In this document: in pieces, positions 1 through 10,807 of the stretch
Position numbering within the stretch: the first letter of the stretch is position 1
Layout: each line of letters starts with the position of its first letter
Source: Incurvaria masculella
Lineage: Eukaryota; Arthropoda; Insecta; Lepidoptera; Incurvariidae
Direction of reading: 5' to 3'
Assembly (NCBI GenBank): GCA_946894095.1
Contig: OX335653.1
Span: 811,001-875,000, forward strand
Length of the DNA stretch: 64,000 nucleotides
The notes under the pieces: model-generated
Told to the model about the DNA's origin: nothing
Databases searched by the model: none
Seen by the model: the letters and a program-made list of their open reading frames with translations, nothing else
Translations under genes and position numbers: made by a program

Positions 1-132
1 TGTAATAGTATTAATAATACTACTTCTTCTGAGACCAAGTATTTGGTTCTCGGAGCCATAAATGTCACCAATTTTTAGAGATCTTGATCGGCAATACAAA
101 CTGGATAGTTTTCAACAATGGCGTAGACTTAA

Positions 133-492
133 GGTCGGCCCGTAAGCATCAGAAAATTTCGCCTCTCATACAAACATAGTTTACTAATAATTTGAAACCA
201 CTATTCCAACTTACTTGATATTTGGTATCTAATATTAAGCTACAAATATCTGTGTCTGCATGTCTTTGTTTTTTGCGTAACTGTATTCTGGGCCAAACCA
301 CAGAGAAAACAAAATTCATATGAAGATTTACTTTTTGCTTTTATTTCATTCGGTTTGGATTTTTCAAAAAAACAAAAGCATGTAGACACAGATATTTGTT
401 ACCTGATATTAGATATTAGATATCAATTTAATTGGAATAGTGGTTTCCAAATGATTAGTAACCTAGGTTTGTATGGGGAGCATAGGCCGTTC
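133..492. mobile_element. Family C MITE, TTAA-flanked, long inverted repeats (copy C1)
   Basis: TTAA at 129-132 and at 493-496 flank a 360-bp element whose first and last ~130 bp are imperfect inverted repeats (CGGCCCGTAAGCATCAG end; GACACAGATATTTGTT inside). TTAA duplication suggests mobilisation by a piggyBac-type transposase. It lies 38 bases from the donor of exon 13. Confidence 0.75.
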
Positions 493-534
493 TTAAGCAG
501 GCATCTAAGAGGGGTTGATAGTTTGCGTGCGTAC

Positions 535-664
535 AGGCGTGCTGATGGGCGGCGAGCAGCAAGGTGACGTTGAAGAGCGCCGGGTGCGAGTACATGAGGC
601 GCGCGAGCAGCGAGCGTGCCCACGCGCCGCACTGCATCTTCCCCGACACCGGCAGGAACCCCAT
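535..664 (-). CDS. Epg5: Epg5 exon 13 (last in window)
   Basis: The acceptor is CTGCCCAG|ATG and the donor CACGCCT|GTACGC, phase 1. It encodes MGFLPVSGKMQCGAWARSLL, then ARLMYSHPALFNVTLLLAAH. It continues exon 12 as EPG5 does: a YVTLSTRETFSKVGRELL-like segment followed by an HPEIISVLLD-like motif. The next exon must lie left of position 1. Confidence 0.8.
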
Positions 665-729
665 CTGGGCAGACGGCCCAAATTAATACATTGCACAACC
701 TTCGTTTTTTTAATAAATTACTTAATAGG

Positions 730-870
730 GTTGAAGAGATTCGCGAAATAGGAGTATTTCTAGACAATAAATTAACATTAAAAACTCATGTCGAGTATAT
801 AACTAGCAAAGCATTGAGAATGCTTGGTTTTATTTTCCGTACATGTTCTATGTTCTGCATTTTTAAAACA
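730..870 (+). pseudogene. Non-LTR reverse transcriptase fragment
   Basis: The translation IREIGVFLDNKLTLKTHVEY followed by SKALRMLGFIFRTC is the post-catalytic segment (I-LGV-LD-KL-F-H, A-LGFI-R) shared by jockey- and CR1-like reverse transcriptases. No other domain remains. Confidence 0.65.
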
Positions 871-974
871 TAGTTGCAAAATATTTAATGAAACATGCAG
901 ATATAGATATTTTAAATTTATTAAGCACTAAGGAAAATTTTCTTTTTGTTTTCTTCGTCTGAACATTCGTTCGC

Positions 975-1106
975 CATGCTTATAAAGGGAAGGTCCTGGC
1001 ATGGCTCCTAATTCCTACGGGAATGTAGTGTATTGGGCTAATATGACGGTAGTTGCGTGGTATTTGCCAGTATTAGCGTGGTATTGCCATGTTGCATAAA
1101 AAAAAG
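975..1106 (+). repeat. Family B SINE, 3' part
   Basis: It matches the shared SINE body from ATAAAGGGAAGGTCCTGGCA to the A-rich end, with an internal short duplication around GTATT(A)GC. Confidence 0.6.
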
Positions 1107-1622
1107 ATGATGACTGAAGGGGAGTTTTATATGAATTCTACACATATAGAAATAAGACATTTATTTGGCAGGATGGATCAAAGCTGGTAACATACAAACG
1201 CCTGTGCAGAACCAAAATTATATCAGATTTGGTTTCGCGCAGCCGCTGGTGTGGGTCTTCATTAGACTGAAGAACAGGGCACCAGGGGACTTAAAAACAG
1301 CTTTGGGCCGAGTGCTTTCGTGCACAAATCAAAATCAACGTCAACGTATGATTTAACACGTCATTTTATATGGACAGTAAGGAAGGAACTCCATGCGGTT
1401 CACTAAAAGTGACGTGTTTGAACATTGATTAACTCAGCCGTCTCTTCGTGCAACCGGGGCTTAGTCTTATAAGCTGTGTACTTTTTGTGGAAATGTCATT
1501 GCACATTTGGCACACTCAAGACATCTATTCCTAATTAAAAAAACTGATAAATGCTAATAAATTGACAGATTGCAGTTTAAAATTATATGAAAAATAATAA
1601 TTATATAACTTGTTTGACGTAC
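1107..1622. other. Intron sequence, nothing recognised
   Basis: AT-rich intron between exons 12 and 13. The short ORFs inside carry no recognisable domain. Confidence 0.5.
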
Positions 1623-1729
1623 ATGGAACAGGTAGGTGGCGACGTCGTTGGTCAGGTCGCAGTAGGGACGGCTCTGCCCCATGGTGGCGATGCAGGACAG
1701 GCGGTGGTAGCACTCCATAGTGTCCTCCA
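1623..1729 (-). CDS. Epg5: Epg5 exon 12
   Basis: The acceptor is TGCCTCCAG|TGG, preceded by a pyrimidine tract, and the donor TTCCAT|GTACGT, phase 0. It encodes EDTMECYHRLSCIATMGQ and SRPYCDLTNDVATYLFH. It matches the EPG5 segment with FEKCLSSM and DEDFIKIIVLEIYEV. Confidence 0.8.
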
Positions 1730-2100
1730 CTGGAGGCACAAACATGATTGCATATCGTCGGTATACGGTATATATTTGAGAATATTTTTAATTTTATCCT
1801 TTCATTATAGTAATTTTTTGTTTTGTTTTAAGTTTTATTGTTCTTGATAGTGATAGATATTTGTGTTTATATTACGGTCAAAGCCTGATGTTGGTTAAAG
1901 TCCGAAATTATTTGTTCCTTTAATTTTTTTTTCTTTCTGCACATATACTCATGTTGAGTGTACTAATTAAAAGTCGATGCCAAGAAAAAATATTTAATTA
2001 TTTTTGCATAAATTGTAATTTTTTGTATGAAAAAATTGGACAAAATAGGTTAAGGTTATTTTTTTTGTTATCGTATGTAAAGTAAGTAATGTACTTTGTT

Positions 2101-2493
2101 TTACGTACGCAGGGCTGAAAAAGTCAAGGTCATCTGAGCAGCTCGCAAGGATATGTGAGCGAGGAGGTCAGAGCAATCGATATTATTGTTGAGTATGTTA
2201 TTTAAAAACACAATATCTGCAACTGATCTCCTCTGCTCCAATGATTGCAGCTTATAATAATCCACCTCATAATCTACAAAGGCGCTTTTTGAATGATAGT
2301 TCAGGTGTTTCATAAATAGATGTTGAATTCCCTCAATACGCCGTATATGCGTGCGTTTTTCAGGATAGAATTGAATGTTTTGACAACCTCCGCCCAGAAC
2401 GTACCTGCAGCGGGAGCACAAATGAAAGTGGACACTTGTCGAGCTAGAGGGATGAGAAATTTTGTCGAGGATTTTTATCAACTGTGATATCAC
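2101..2493 (-). pseudogene. Non-LTR reverse transcriptase C-terminal fragment
   Basis: The translation includes HIRRIEGIQHLFMKHLNYH, then SLEQRRSVADIVFLNNILNN and DCSDLLAHISLR. This is the conserved tail of jockey/CR1-type reverse transcriptases (RIE-IQ-F---L-Y; SLE-RR---DL-FL). There is no RT core, so it is 5'-truncated. Confidence 0.7.
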
Positions 2494-3635
2494 AAATGGG
2501 GAGCTCGATTAATTTATCGAGATCGAGTGCTAACTCGATAGAGAGTGGCAACACCCACCGTTTTGTCCACAAGAACTGTCACTTTAAACCTCCCGAACCT
2601 GGCTGTGTTCGCGCAGACTGCTCCATGATATTCAGTGCAAGGAGCAAGAAATAGAGTTTTACAGAATAGCGGCGAACAAAATGCCATTTCCTACAAATCG
2701 CCTACACCTAAGTTATTTCGAATTGAATTTCGTATAGATGCACAATTAAGTACGTTTTAATGAATTTAGATAAAAATTGCTTGGTTTAGCGCATTTGCCT
2801 TGTTAGATTAGAAGGATTGTAGTTGATCTAATGTCAATGTGACGTTAATCTCTGCACTTTTTTCGTTTTCCCGTTCAGCTGGAGCATTGCTCTAAGCCGT
2901 TCCGCCCATGGAGGTGAAGAAATAACTGGAGAAATAACGTCCATACAACGAGCGCGCAAAAAATGACGTAACGCAACTTACAACATTTTATTGCCGTACA
3001 AATATGTAGCGCAATGATGAAAACGGAGAAAAATCCAATTTGAAGTCTCCCAAATTGGTAAATAAACCGATAAATATAAGAATTATTTTTTAATAAACCA
3101 GATGGTCGTTACGTCATTCCTCATTCGTGATGATGACAGCGAGTGCCGAGTCAAAAATATCTAATAAATACTGGCTGAATCCGGCCGTCAAACCCATTGA
3201 AAACTACATGAGTTAGAAAGATGTTATGCAAACCATAGCCAACAAATAATTTGGTTCCAAAAATTAGCAAAAATATTGCTCATTAGAGCAACATGGTGGC
3301 AAGTGAAGCTGGGGGTAATGCCGCGGAGCTGAGCGGGATGAAAACATCACCGTCCATGGATCCATTTGTAAATTGTTGTTCGTAATTACTTTTCTGAAAT
3401 ATTGAATTACAAACAAATATTTTGAAAAAGCGTTATATTTGCATGTTCTTACATGTATATGTAACACATCGTAATTAGAAAATAATTAAAGAGAATCTCC
3501 AAATATAAAAATAAATTTAGGCGATTACATAGCCTATGTATATTGGGTTTGTGACTTCGGTTTTTTTATTAAACAATTATGTAAAGTTTGTAAACTGCCT
3601 GAATTCGATAATTTTCTGTATCTAATGGATACGAC
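2494..3635. other. Intron sequence, little recognised
   Basis: No gene seen. A short tract near 2,905-2,935 (ATGGAGGTGAAGAAATAAC) recurs inverted near 5,340-5,365 and again near 39,750, so it belongs to an unnamed dispersed repeat. Confidence 0.4.
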
Positions 3636-3639
3636 TTTA

Positions 3640-3745
3640 CCGTTATTTCATTAATTTGAGTTTCAGCGACAATTGAATTTGAAGCTAGTTAGGTAATCAG
3701 ATTTTGAAAATAATCAGAAAAAGGTTTTTTTAAAATCTGATTACC
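3640..3745. repeat. Family M MITE fragment
   Basis: It shares the AATTTGAGTTTCAGCGACA end and the CAGATTTTGAAAATAATC centre with the copy at 42,434 and with sequence at 6,880-6,955. Confidence 0.5.
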
Positions 3746-4124
3746 ATCCCTGCATTAATTCAAAGATTTATTCGGAAGAAATGCTGTTTCATCAGAATTT
3801 ATAGCGAGAAAAGACAATGACTAACAAATATACGTAAGTGTGTGAAATGCATTCTCTGTTAAATGCGCCAATGTAGCACTAATCCCGTATTTAAGCCTAA
3901 CTGGACACTGGCAAAATTCAAATCAATCAAGAGAGGCCTTAATTCAAATCAATCAATCAATCAACATAAGTATAGTTTTAGTTTTTAACCGACATCAAAC
4001 ACTAAAAAGTGCAAAATACCCGATTTTAGGGGTCGGTGCCAACCAACCAAAGAATAACACCAATATGTCACCGACATTTTGGTGTTATTTTTCACTTCTA
4101 AGTGTTTGAATTCGGTTTTATTAC

Positions 4125-4435
4125 GGTTCCGTACCCAAAGGGTGCCAACGAAACCCCAATACTAAGCCTTTGATGTCCGTCCATCCATCCGCCCGTCTGT
4201 CCCTCCGTCCGTCCGTCTGTTACAGGGCTGTATCTCATTAACAATAATAGGTAAATAGTTGAAATTTTCACAGATTGTGTATATTTATGGCCGCTATAAC
4301 AACAAAGAGCAAACATTTTGAAATATTAAAAATTAAAGGGGGAGCCCCCTTACGTGATATTTTGGGTGAAATCATCTAAGATGGTACGGAACCCTTCGTG
4401 TACGATTCCGACTCGCACTTGGCCGGTTTTTTTGG
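4125..4435 (-). repeat. Family A repeat, copy 1
   Basis: Full-length but diverged, from the GGTTCCGTACCCAAAGGGTG end to the GACTCGCACTTGGCCGG end. It has the usual CCGT-rich tract and GGGCTGTATCTCAT core. Confidence 0.8.
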
Positions 4436-6182
4436 TTAGTGATTCCGGTACAGGCGCACTCCTTTCAGGTACTAACTTTACGTAATTATCTTGACTTTGA
4501 ACTTTACGTAAATATCGTATAGACTTGCGTTATTTGAGTGCTCCAAGCAGAGTGCCCACTCAAGTCCTAAATGGCTTTTCATAAGCGTATTTTGATTATA
4601 TTTTGTCTTAATGATGGAAGCCAAATTTTTCAAAATTTTTACCAAAATAAGTGGCACTGTTTGCTACAAATACGCAATTATCTCTTAAATATTCGTCAAA
4701 TATCATTTCATAATGCTAGATTCAGTATATTATCAATATAAGGTACAACTTTTTTGTAAAAAATATATTAGGTCAACATTTTATCGCGCATATTCAGACT
4801 TATGTATATTCAAGTAAGAGTTTTATTTTAGGCTGGTTCGTGCAAATAACATAAAATATAATTTAAGAAGTATTTCTATGGGTAAGCATAAATCCAGCAG
4901 TAGACATTTCAATACACAGACGGACATACTAATTGCATGCTATATAATATCTATTTCTGGCTAAATAGAGGAATTCTGCAAAGAAATGAAAATAGGTAGC
5001 GAATTGAGATTATTTTGAGTTCGTGTTGATTGATGGCATAACACCATCCCCATAGAAATGTTTTCAAGTGAAATATCCACTATTTCGAATATTTAGCGTA
5101 TACTTACAGGTAATATGATATTCCTGAATGTTTTTTTATGTCTCGTCAAGTTGTTTATGCATCATTTTACAATGCACGACCTTAGATGAAAACGGCATAT
5201 TCAATTACAATTCGATCTTACGTCAAACTCGCCCGCGACAGCTAGCGACGCAAGACTAAAATGGCCGCAGGTTCTGTCAAGATGACACGCCCCCCGCGGC
5301 ACAATTGTGATAAGGCCATTTTTTTAGTTCCATTCGTTCTCCTGTTATTTCTTCACCTCCATGGTTCCGCCTGATTACTTCCTATAACGGAAAGTAAAGG
5401 ATGGAATGGAAACGTCTTTGCCCAAACAAACCCATCCATCTTTCGCTCTTATTACCGCTTTTCCCATGTCTTTGAACCATGAAAACGTTAAGAAACGCCT
5501 GTGCCATCGCCACTACATACGCACATATTCGTAACACGAACAAACACCTCCTTCTAGGATTTAACACACCCTTCCGGTGGTGGTGACAAAATTATCCTCA
5601 ACAAACATCAAATTAGTAGGATTAAATTTATTTGTGCTTCCACAAATGGCCAAAATTTATACTTTGTCGAGATTTGTCTATGGTGTGGGTTTATTTTGAC
5701 AATCTCACTCGACATAACATTGTTTATGCTATCAGTTGGCGACAAGTGTCACGCACACATGATAAAGACTATGTGCGTAAGTTTGTCGGCCAGATAAAAT
5801 TATTTGTGCTCCCGCTGCTGATGTGGTACAGTAGTGTGACAGGCCCATCAGCTGCAAAGGTGTTCTGTATTGAGCAATAATCAAGCTCCAGCTAACTCGT
5901 CAACTCACTCCGGTGCTGGGCGGTACGTTCACGTCACCACAATTAATTTTAAGTAAAAATACTTTTTCATACTAAGCAGGTACGTCACTTATTCCAAGGA
6001 ATGTCCGCGACGTTAAGGCGAACAGATGAAGCGTTAAATCAATGTATGTAGGTAAACAGCAGGTGGCATGCAGTTTCGAATTCGAGAGAAAGGGATAAAA
6101 CATTGTGTAACTATTCAGACGATGATCTCGGTTTATTAGTAACAGGGACAATTTTTTTTTATTTTGTTTTGTGTATTTATTA
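4436..6182. other. Intron sequence, nothing recognised
   Basis: About 1.7 kb of AT-rich intron 11 with no gene, known repeat or convincing secondary structure that I can see. A tract at 5,970-6,005 (ACTAAGCAGGTACGTCACTT) recurs near 57,037. Confidence 0.4.
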
Positions 6183-6472
6183 TTGTTCCGTACCCAAAGG
6201 GTGAAAACGGGACCCTATTACTAAGCCTCCGCTACCCGTCCGTCAGTACGTCTGTCACAGGGCTGTATCTCATGAACCGTAATAGGTAGGTAGCTGAAAT
6301 GTTCACAGAGTGTGTATTTATTTTGCCGCTATAACAACATATAAGCAAAATACATTTTTTTTAAAAATAATATGAAGGCCCCATACCAAAAACTTTTTTT
6401 GTGTTAAATCTTGTACCATGGTACGGAACCCTTCGTGTGCAAGTCCGACTCGCAATTGGCCGTTTTTTTTTT
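6183..6472 (-). repeat. Family A repeat, copy 2
   Basis: It has both family ends, a shortened CCGT tract, and lies about 110 bases downstream of the donor of exon 11. Confidence 0.8.
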
Positions 6473-6583
6473 AATATTTTGCTTTGTGGATTTATTTAGA
6501 ATTTTTTTGGTTTGTTTTACGAATTTAAAAAGTCGGTTTTTAAATGCATTTCTGTTTCATTCAAGCGACATCAAAACACTCAC

Positions 6584-6777
6584 TCTTGATGTCGCTCCGC
6601 ATGTGCTCCAGCAGCACCGCGGTGCTCTCCTCGCTGATCATCTGGAATGGCAGGTGCGCGAGGTACGCCTGCGACATGTCGGCGTACGGCCCGCCCTCCA
6701 GCACGAGCCAGCCCGTGTTGAACACGCACTCGAGCTGCGCGGGCAGCACGTGCTGTATGTGCGACGCCCACTCGCTC
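6584..6777 (-). CDS. Epg5: Epg5 exon 11
   Basis: The acceptor is GGGCGCAG|G and the donor AAGA|GTGAGT, phase 1. It encodes SEWASHIQHVLPAQLECVFN, TGWLVLEGGPYADMSQAYL and AHLPFQMISEESTAVLLEHM. It fits the EPG5 region around IWLFMSEMPFGTLS, with LPF following YLAH. Confidence 0.8.
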
Positions 6778-6828
6778 CTGCGCCCCAGAGTATAAGTGTA
6801 AAGTATTAGGAAAAGGAACATCTACATT

Positions 6829-7606
6829 TGGTCGTGACATTCGTCGGAAATTGGAAGTCACGACCAATACTTTTTCAGATTATTTTCAAAAATCTGATTA
6901 CAATGCTTCAAATGTAGATGTCGCCGAAAATCAAATTAATGAGATAGCGGTAATGTCGTATCTATTAAATACATAAATTATTAGGAAAAGAAATGTGGAA
7001 ACCCTAAACAGGGAAAAGAAACGTCGGCAAACCGCCAGCACGTTGGTCAGACGATATACGTCAGACAGCAGGTGACAACTGGTGATGAAAAACAGGAGAC
7101 CACACAACTTGGCGAAGTCTGGGGGAGGCCTACGTCCAGCAGTGGACAACAAAAGGCTGAAGAAGAAGATTAGGAAAAGACACAGAGGTATTCGTTAACT
7201 GCTTCGTTGAACTGGATTTTTCGTGAAGGCCGAGATCTTTGCCAATATTCTGTATCGTAAAAATCTGGTCACCATTGGTCTTTGGAACTTCCTGATGACC
7301 TGTCGTGACGGGTATGTAAGTACATGTGACGTAACTTGGTGTAGTTTGACTACCAAAAAGTTTAAATAAATGAAATTAAATGAAACATGGCCAGTCCGCG
7401 TGGATCGGATTAAAAAACCAGCTACGCGGTACCAAATTTGGTTCGGACGGTTCAGACAGGAAATTGAGTCAGTCAGGTTTTCAACGCTGTGGCTTTAATT
7501 CCGTGTATCGTGGATATGACATAAAAAAGGGGAAGACATAATCATACTGTGCGCTGGATCATACATGTACGCTCCTTAGGGAGTTAGGGAGCAAAAAAAA
7601 AAAAAA
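6829..7606 (+). repeat. Tandem duplicated retroposon segment, copy 1
   Basis: A 778-bp unit ends in an A14 tract and is repeated immediately downstream. One frame reads PPARWSDDIRQTAGDNW, two stops, then WRSLGEAYVQQWTTKG, which is the C-terminal tail of an RTE-like endonuclease-reverse transcriptase. It starts with a GGTCGTGAC...GTCACGACC hairpin. Confidence 0.75.
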
Positions 7607-7611
7607 CAGTT

Positions 7612-8362
7612 GGTTGTGACATTCGTCGGAAATTGGAAGTCACGACCAATACTTTTTCAGATTATTTTCAAAAATCTGATTGTAATCAATAAAATGTAGA
7701 TGTCGCTGAAAATCAAATTAATGACATAACGGTAATGTCGTATCTATTAAATACATTAATTATTAGGAAAATAAATGTGGAGACCCTAAACAGGGAAAAG
7801 AAACGTCTGCAAACCGCCAGCGCGTTGGTCAGCCGATATATGTCAGACAGCAGGTGACAACTGGCGATGAAAAACAGGAGACCACACAACTTGGCGAAGT
7901 CTGGGGGAGGCCTACGTCCAGCAGTGGACAACAAAAGGCTGAAGAAGAAGATTAGGAAAGACACAAAGGTATTCGTTAACTGCTTCGTTGAATTGGATTT
8001 TTCGTGAAGGCCGAGATCTTTGCCAATGTTCTGTATCGTAAAAAACTGGTCACCATTGGTCTTTGGAACTTCCTGATGACCTGTCGTGACGGGTATGTAA
8101 GTACATGTGACGTAACTTGGTGTAGTTTGACTACCAAAAAGTTTAAATAAATGAAATGAAATGAAACATGGCCAGTCCGCGTGGATCCGATTTAAAAACC
8201 AGCTACGCGGTACCAAATTTGGTTCGGACGGTTCAGACAGGAAAGTGGCTTTAATTCCGTGTATCGTGGATATGACATAAAAAAGGGGAAGACATAATCA
8301 TACTGTGCGCTGGATCATACATGTACGCTTCTTAGGGAGTTAGGGAGCAAAAAAAAAAAAAA
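7612..8362 (+). repeat. Tandem duplicated retroposon segment, copy 2
   Basis: Near-identical to the preceding unit except for a 27-base deletion after CAGACAGGAAA and scattered substitutions. It also ends in an A14 tract. Confidence 0.75.
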
Positions 8363-8489
8363 CCTGCACTTCCTGAAGGAGGCAGGAATTGAGGGTGAAC
8401 TGTAAGAAGGGAAAAGTCACAATAGATCTGTAAAGGTCGCAGTGACAGCGGGCAAAACAGCCCGCAGCCCAACTTCAAATAATAATAAT

Positions 8490-8945
8490 AGGGAGCAAAA
8501 TAGTATTAAAACTAAACTGTGCAAAGGTTTCACAATTGTTTCTTATTGCCACTGGAGTGCCAGTGTAGTGTATAGCTTTAAGGTCCTTGTGACGGTAGGT
8601 TTGGGTCTCCTCTTTCCTTAAAATATGGTTAAGAGAGGCGATGGCTGTCCACGGTGTGATGCTCATGAACCGGTGCTGTTTGTGAGGCCTGGCTTATTCC
8701 AATTGGCAACATGTTAGATGGCGGGCATGGTCTTTTCAAATAAACTGATATGTGTCAAGAACTGTTGCATACGACATGAATTGTCCATCCTCGTCAATTC
8801 ATATTAATTTTGTGTTTTTATCGGTGATTGTATATAATAATTATGGAAACTTAGACTAAGTGGATGTTGAAAAAAAAAACCTGAGAAGTTTCTGCGTTGT
8901 GTTTGCTGAACTGGCAAATGATAAAATATGACACATCCAAGTGCA
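8490..8945 (+). repeat. Family K dispersed repeat, copy 1
   Basis: It shares GCCACTGGAG..., TTTAAGGTCCTTG, TAAAATATGGTT and ACTGTTGCATACG blocks with copies at 27.8 kb and 29.7 kb. At its right end it shares CTTAGACTAAGTGGA and GCTGAACTGGC with the 29.7-kb copy. It reaches to about 10 bases from the donor of exon 10. Class unknown. Confidence 0.6.
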
Positions 8946-8954
8946 AATAGAAAC

Positions 8955-9142
8955 CTGGTGGCCTCGGCGAGGTCGGCGATATAGTGCAGCGTGTGGTGCG
9001 CGAGCTGGCAGAGCCAGTGGCACACGGAGCGGTAGACGGCGTGCGCGCGCAGCCCCTGTCGTACGATGTTGAGCAGCACGCGCGCGCCGCACACCGCCTT
9101 CAGCACCGCCTGCCCGCCCGACGGGTCGCCGTTGAAGCTCAG
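8955..9142 (-). CDS. Epg5: Epg5 exon 10
   Basis: The acceptor is CCCGCAG|CTG and the donor ACCAG|GTTTCT, phase 2. It encodes LSFNGDPSGGQAVLKAVCG, ARVLLNIVRQGLRAHAVYRS and CHWLCQLAHHTLHYIADLAE. It corresponds to the EPG5 region with LVELLAVGLETF and IGYMIRMTLGYVSDH. The donor is weak, and a dispersed repeat starts about ten bases into the intron. Confidence 0.8.
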
Positions 9143-9991
9143 CTGCGGGCGCATGTCGACGCATGATGTTAGGGCGTATATTAAGGGGAATAAATACCTA
9201 AACATGAAAGTTTTTCTGAAGTCCATTACAGTAAAGCCTTTGGTTTTTAAACATTGAAAAAATACTGAGCTTATAGAACATACGTTTGCGAAGGTACACA
9301 TCGCCATTTGGTCCAAAACACTTGTATAATAACGAAATTAAAAAAAATCTAAAATGACCTTTTTTACCTTTCAAAGCCATTTTTTCTGTTATCTTTCTAT
9401 TTAGAAAAAAAATCTTATACCTTTCAGCCATCACGAGGTACACATTCCCCTTGCTGTTGAAAAATCTTCTTTTTTTATTTTTTTGACCAAATCAGACTAG
9501 TCGTACCTTGCTGAGCGGGGGCGGAGCGCACGAAAAGTGGGTGCCCTCCCGCTGACATGATGGCACTGGCTAGATTCCGTCGCGCGTAATCTTGACTTTA
9601 CGCATTCGCCTTAAGCGATTGAGAAATAGAGAAGCATCCTGTCATCACTTGAGTCAAGTCTCTACCGGCCGTATGATGTTTCTTTTGAGACCAAAATCCC
9701 ACCTGGCACTCTAGACAAGTAGTGTAATTCAGTAGATAGACTAGATAGTGAGCATCAGGTGTACGTCTGAATTGTTTGCCGTTGAGGTCACAGCAAGAAA
9801 ACTAGCAGCGGAGTCTCTTTACAGTTGCCAAGATCGACGATGAGCCCTTAAATGGATAGAGCTGGGAAGTCATGACTGGAGGCATCAAATTTTATATAAA
9901 TAAGTAGGTAGAAGAGGGATTGCAGGAAGAGGACACTACCATGGTGAATAAATATTCAGATGAATAGCAGTTGAAAAGGCAAAACAGTGTT
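9143..9991. other. Intron sequence, nothing recognised
   Basis: Intron 9 sequence without a recognisable gene or repeat apart from short T runs. Confidence 0.4.
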
Positions 9992-10113
9992 TAAATCTGA
10001 CGTTTAGTTGCCAAAAAATACAATGCCAACTGGTAAATTTCAGTTCACTTGGCCAATTAACACGTCGTTTGACAGTTTACATGGTACAAAATGCAACTAG
10101 ACGTCAGATTTCA
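9992..10113. mobile_element. Family L MITE, short copy
   Basis: Inverted ends AAATCTGACGTTTAGTTGC and its near complement GCAACTAGACGTCAGATTT enclose about 85 bp. The same ends bound a longer element at 56,961-57,560. Confidence 0.6.
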
Positions 10114-10114
10114 T

Positions 10115-10452
10115 CACTCTTTTGTCTTTGTCTTTCTCTTTCCGAGTTCGATAAGTGCATTTCGTCACGAATGCGAGCTGCTCCATGGTTAGGAATCCAC
10201 GTAAAACTGTAGGTCCCCTTCCCTTACCAAGTGGTAGGGTTAAAGCCCGCCTGGGTTGGTACCATCGCATTGGATGAAAAGATGGTCGAAGCGGCAATTA
10301 AAAATCGTTCGTGTTTTCCATCCAGTTCAATGTAGCCGTGCTCATAAAGGGATGCATAATGGCACCTAATTCCTTCGGGAATGTGGTGAATTGGGTAAAT
10401 ATCATAACGGTAGTTGTGTGGTATAGCCATCCATGTCACGTCGCATAAAAAA
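10115..10452 (+). repeat. Family B SINE, body without head
   Basis: It starts at CTTTGTCTTTCTCTTTCCGA and continues through GGTGGTAGGGTTAAAGCCCG to GCATAAAAAAC. It abuts the MITE at 9,992 and ends 18 bases from the donor of exon 9. Confidence 0.8.
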
Positions 10453-10469
10453 CATTATATGAGACTCAC

Positions 10470-10645
10470 CCGATTGAAGGGGTCGGTGCGCAACAGCGAC
10501 ATGTGCCGCAGCGCCGCCGGCACCGGCAGCTGCCGCAGCAGCGCGAGCAGGTCGCGCTCGGTGAGCGCGCAGCGCACGTCGCGCACGGTCGCCTCCACCG
10601 CGCCGCCCACCGCCTCCACCTCCAGCCACACCTCCGCCGGCTCCT
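10470..10645 (-). CDS. Epg5: Epg5 exon 9
   Basis: The acceptor is CTCGCAG|AG and the donor AATCGG|GTGAGT, phase 0. It encodes EEPAEVWLEVEAVGGAV, then LTERDLLALLRQLPVP and ALRHMSLLRTDPFNR. The sequence corresponds to the LNEDDLVTILAQFPFHEL region of EPG5. Codon third positions are strongly G/C. Confidence 0.8.
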
Positions 10646-10807
10646 CTGCGAGTGCAGCCCACTCGTTGACTCGACATATTATAGGCGGCGGCAAAGTCTT
10701 ATAATATCGCGAACAACACTAATCAATTTGAGAACCGTTTGGACGCTTACCTAAATAAATAAATTTTTGAAAAAAGTAACTAAGTGAACTGAAACCGAAT
10801 AAGTGAA

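Noticed and set aside
7713..8216. 167-codon minus ORF
   Set aside because: It runs antisense through a duplicated retroposon segment that encodes an RTE tail on the plus strand.
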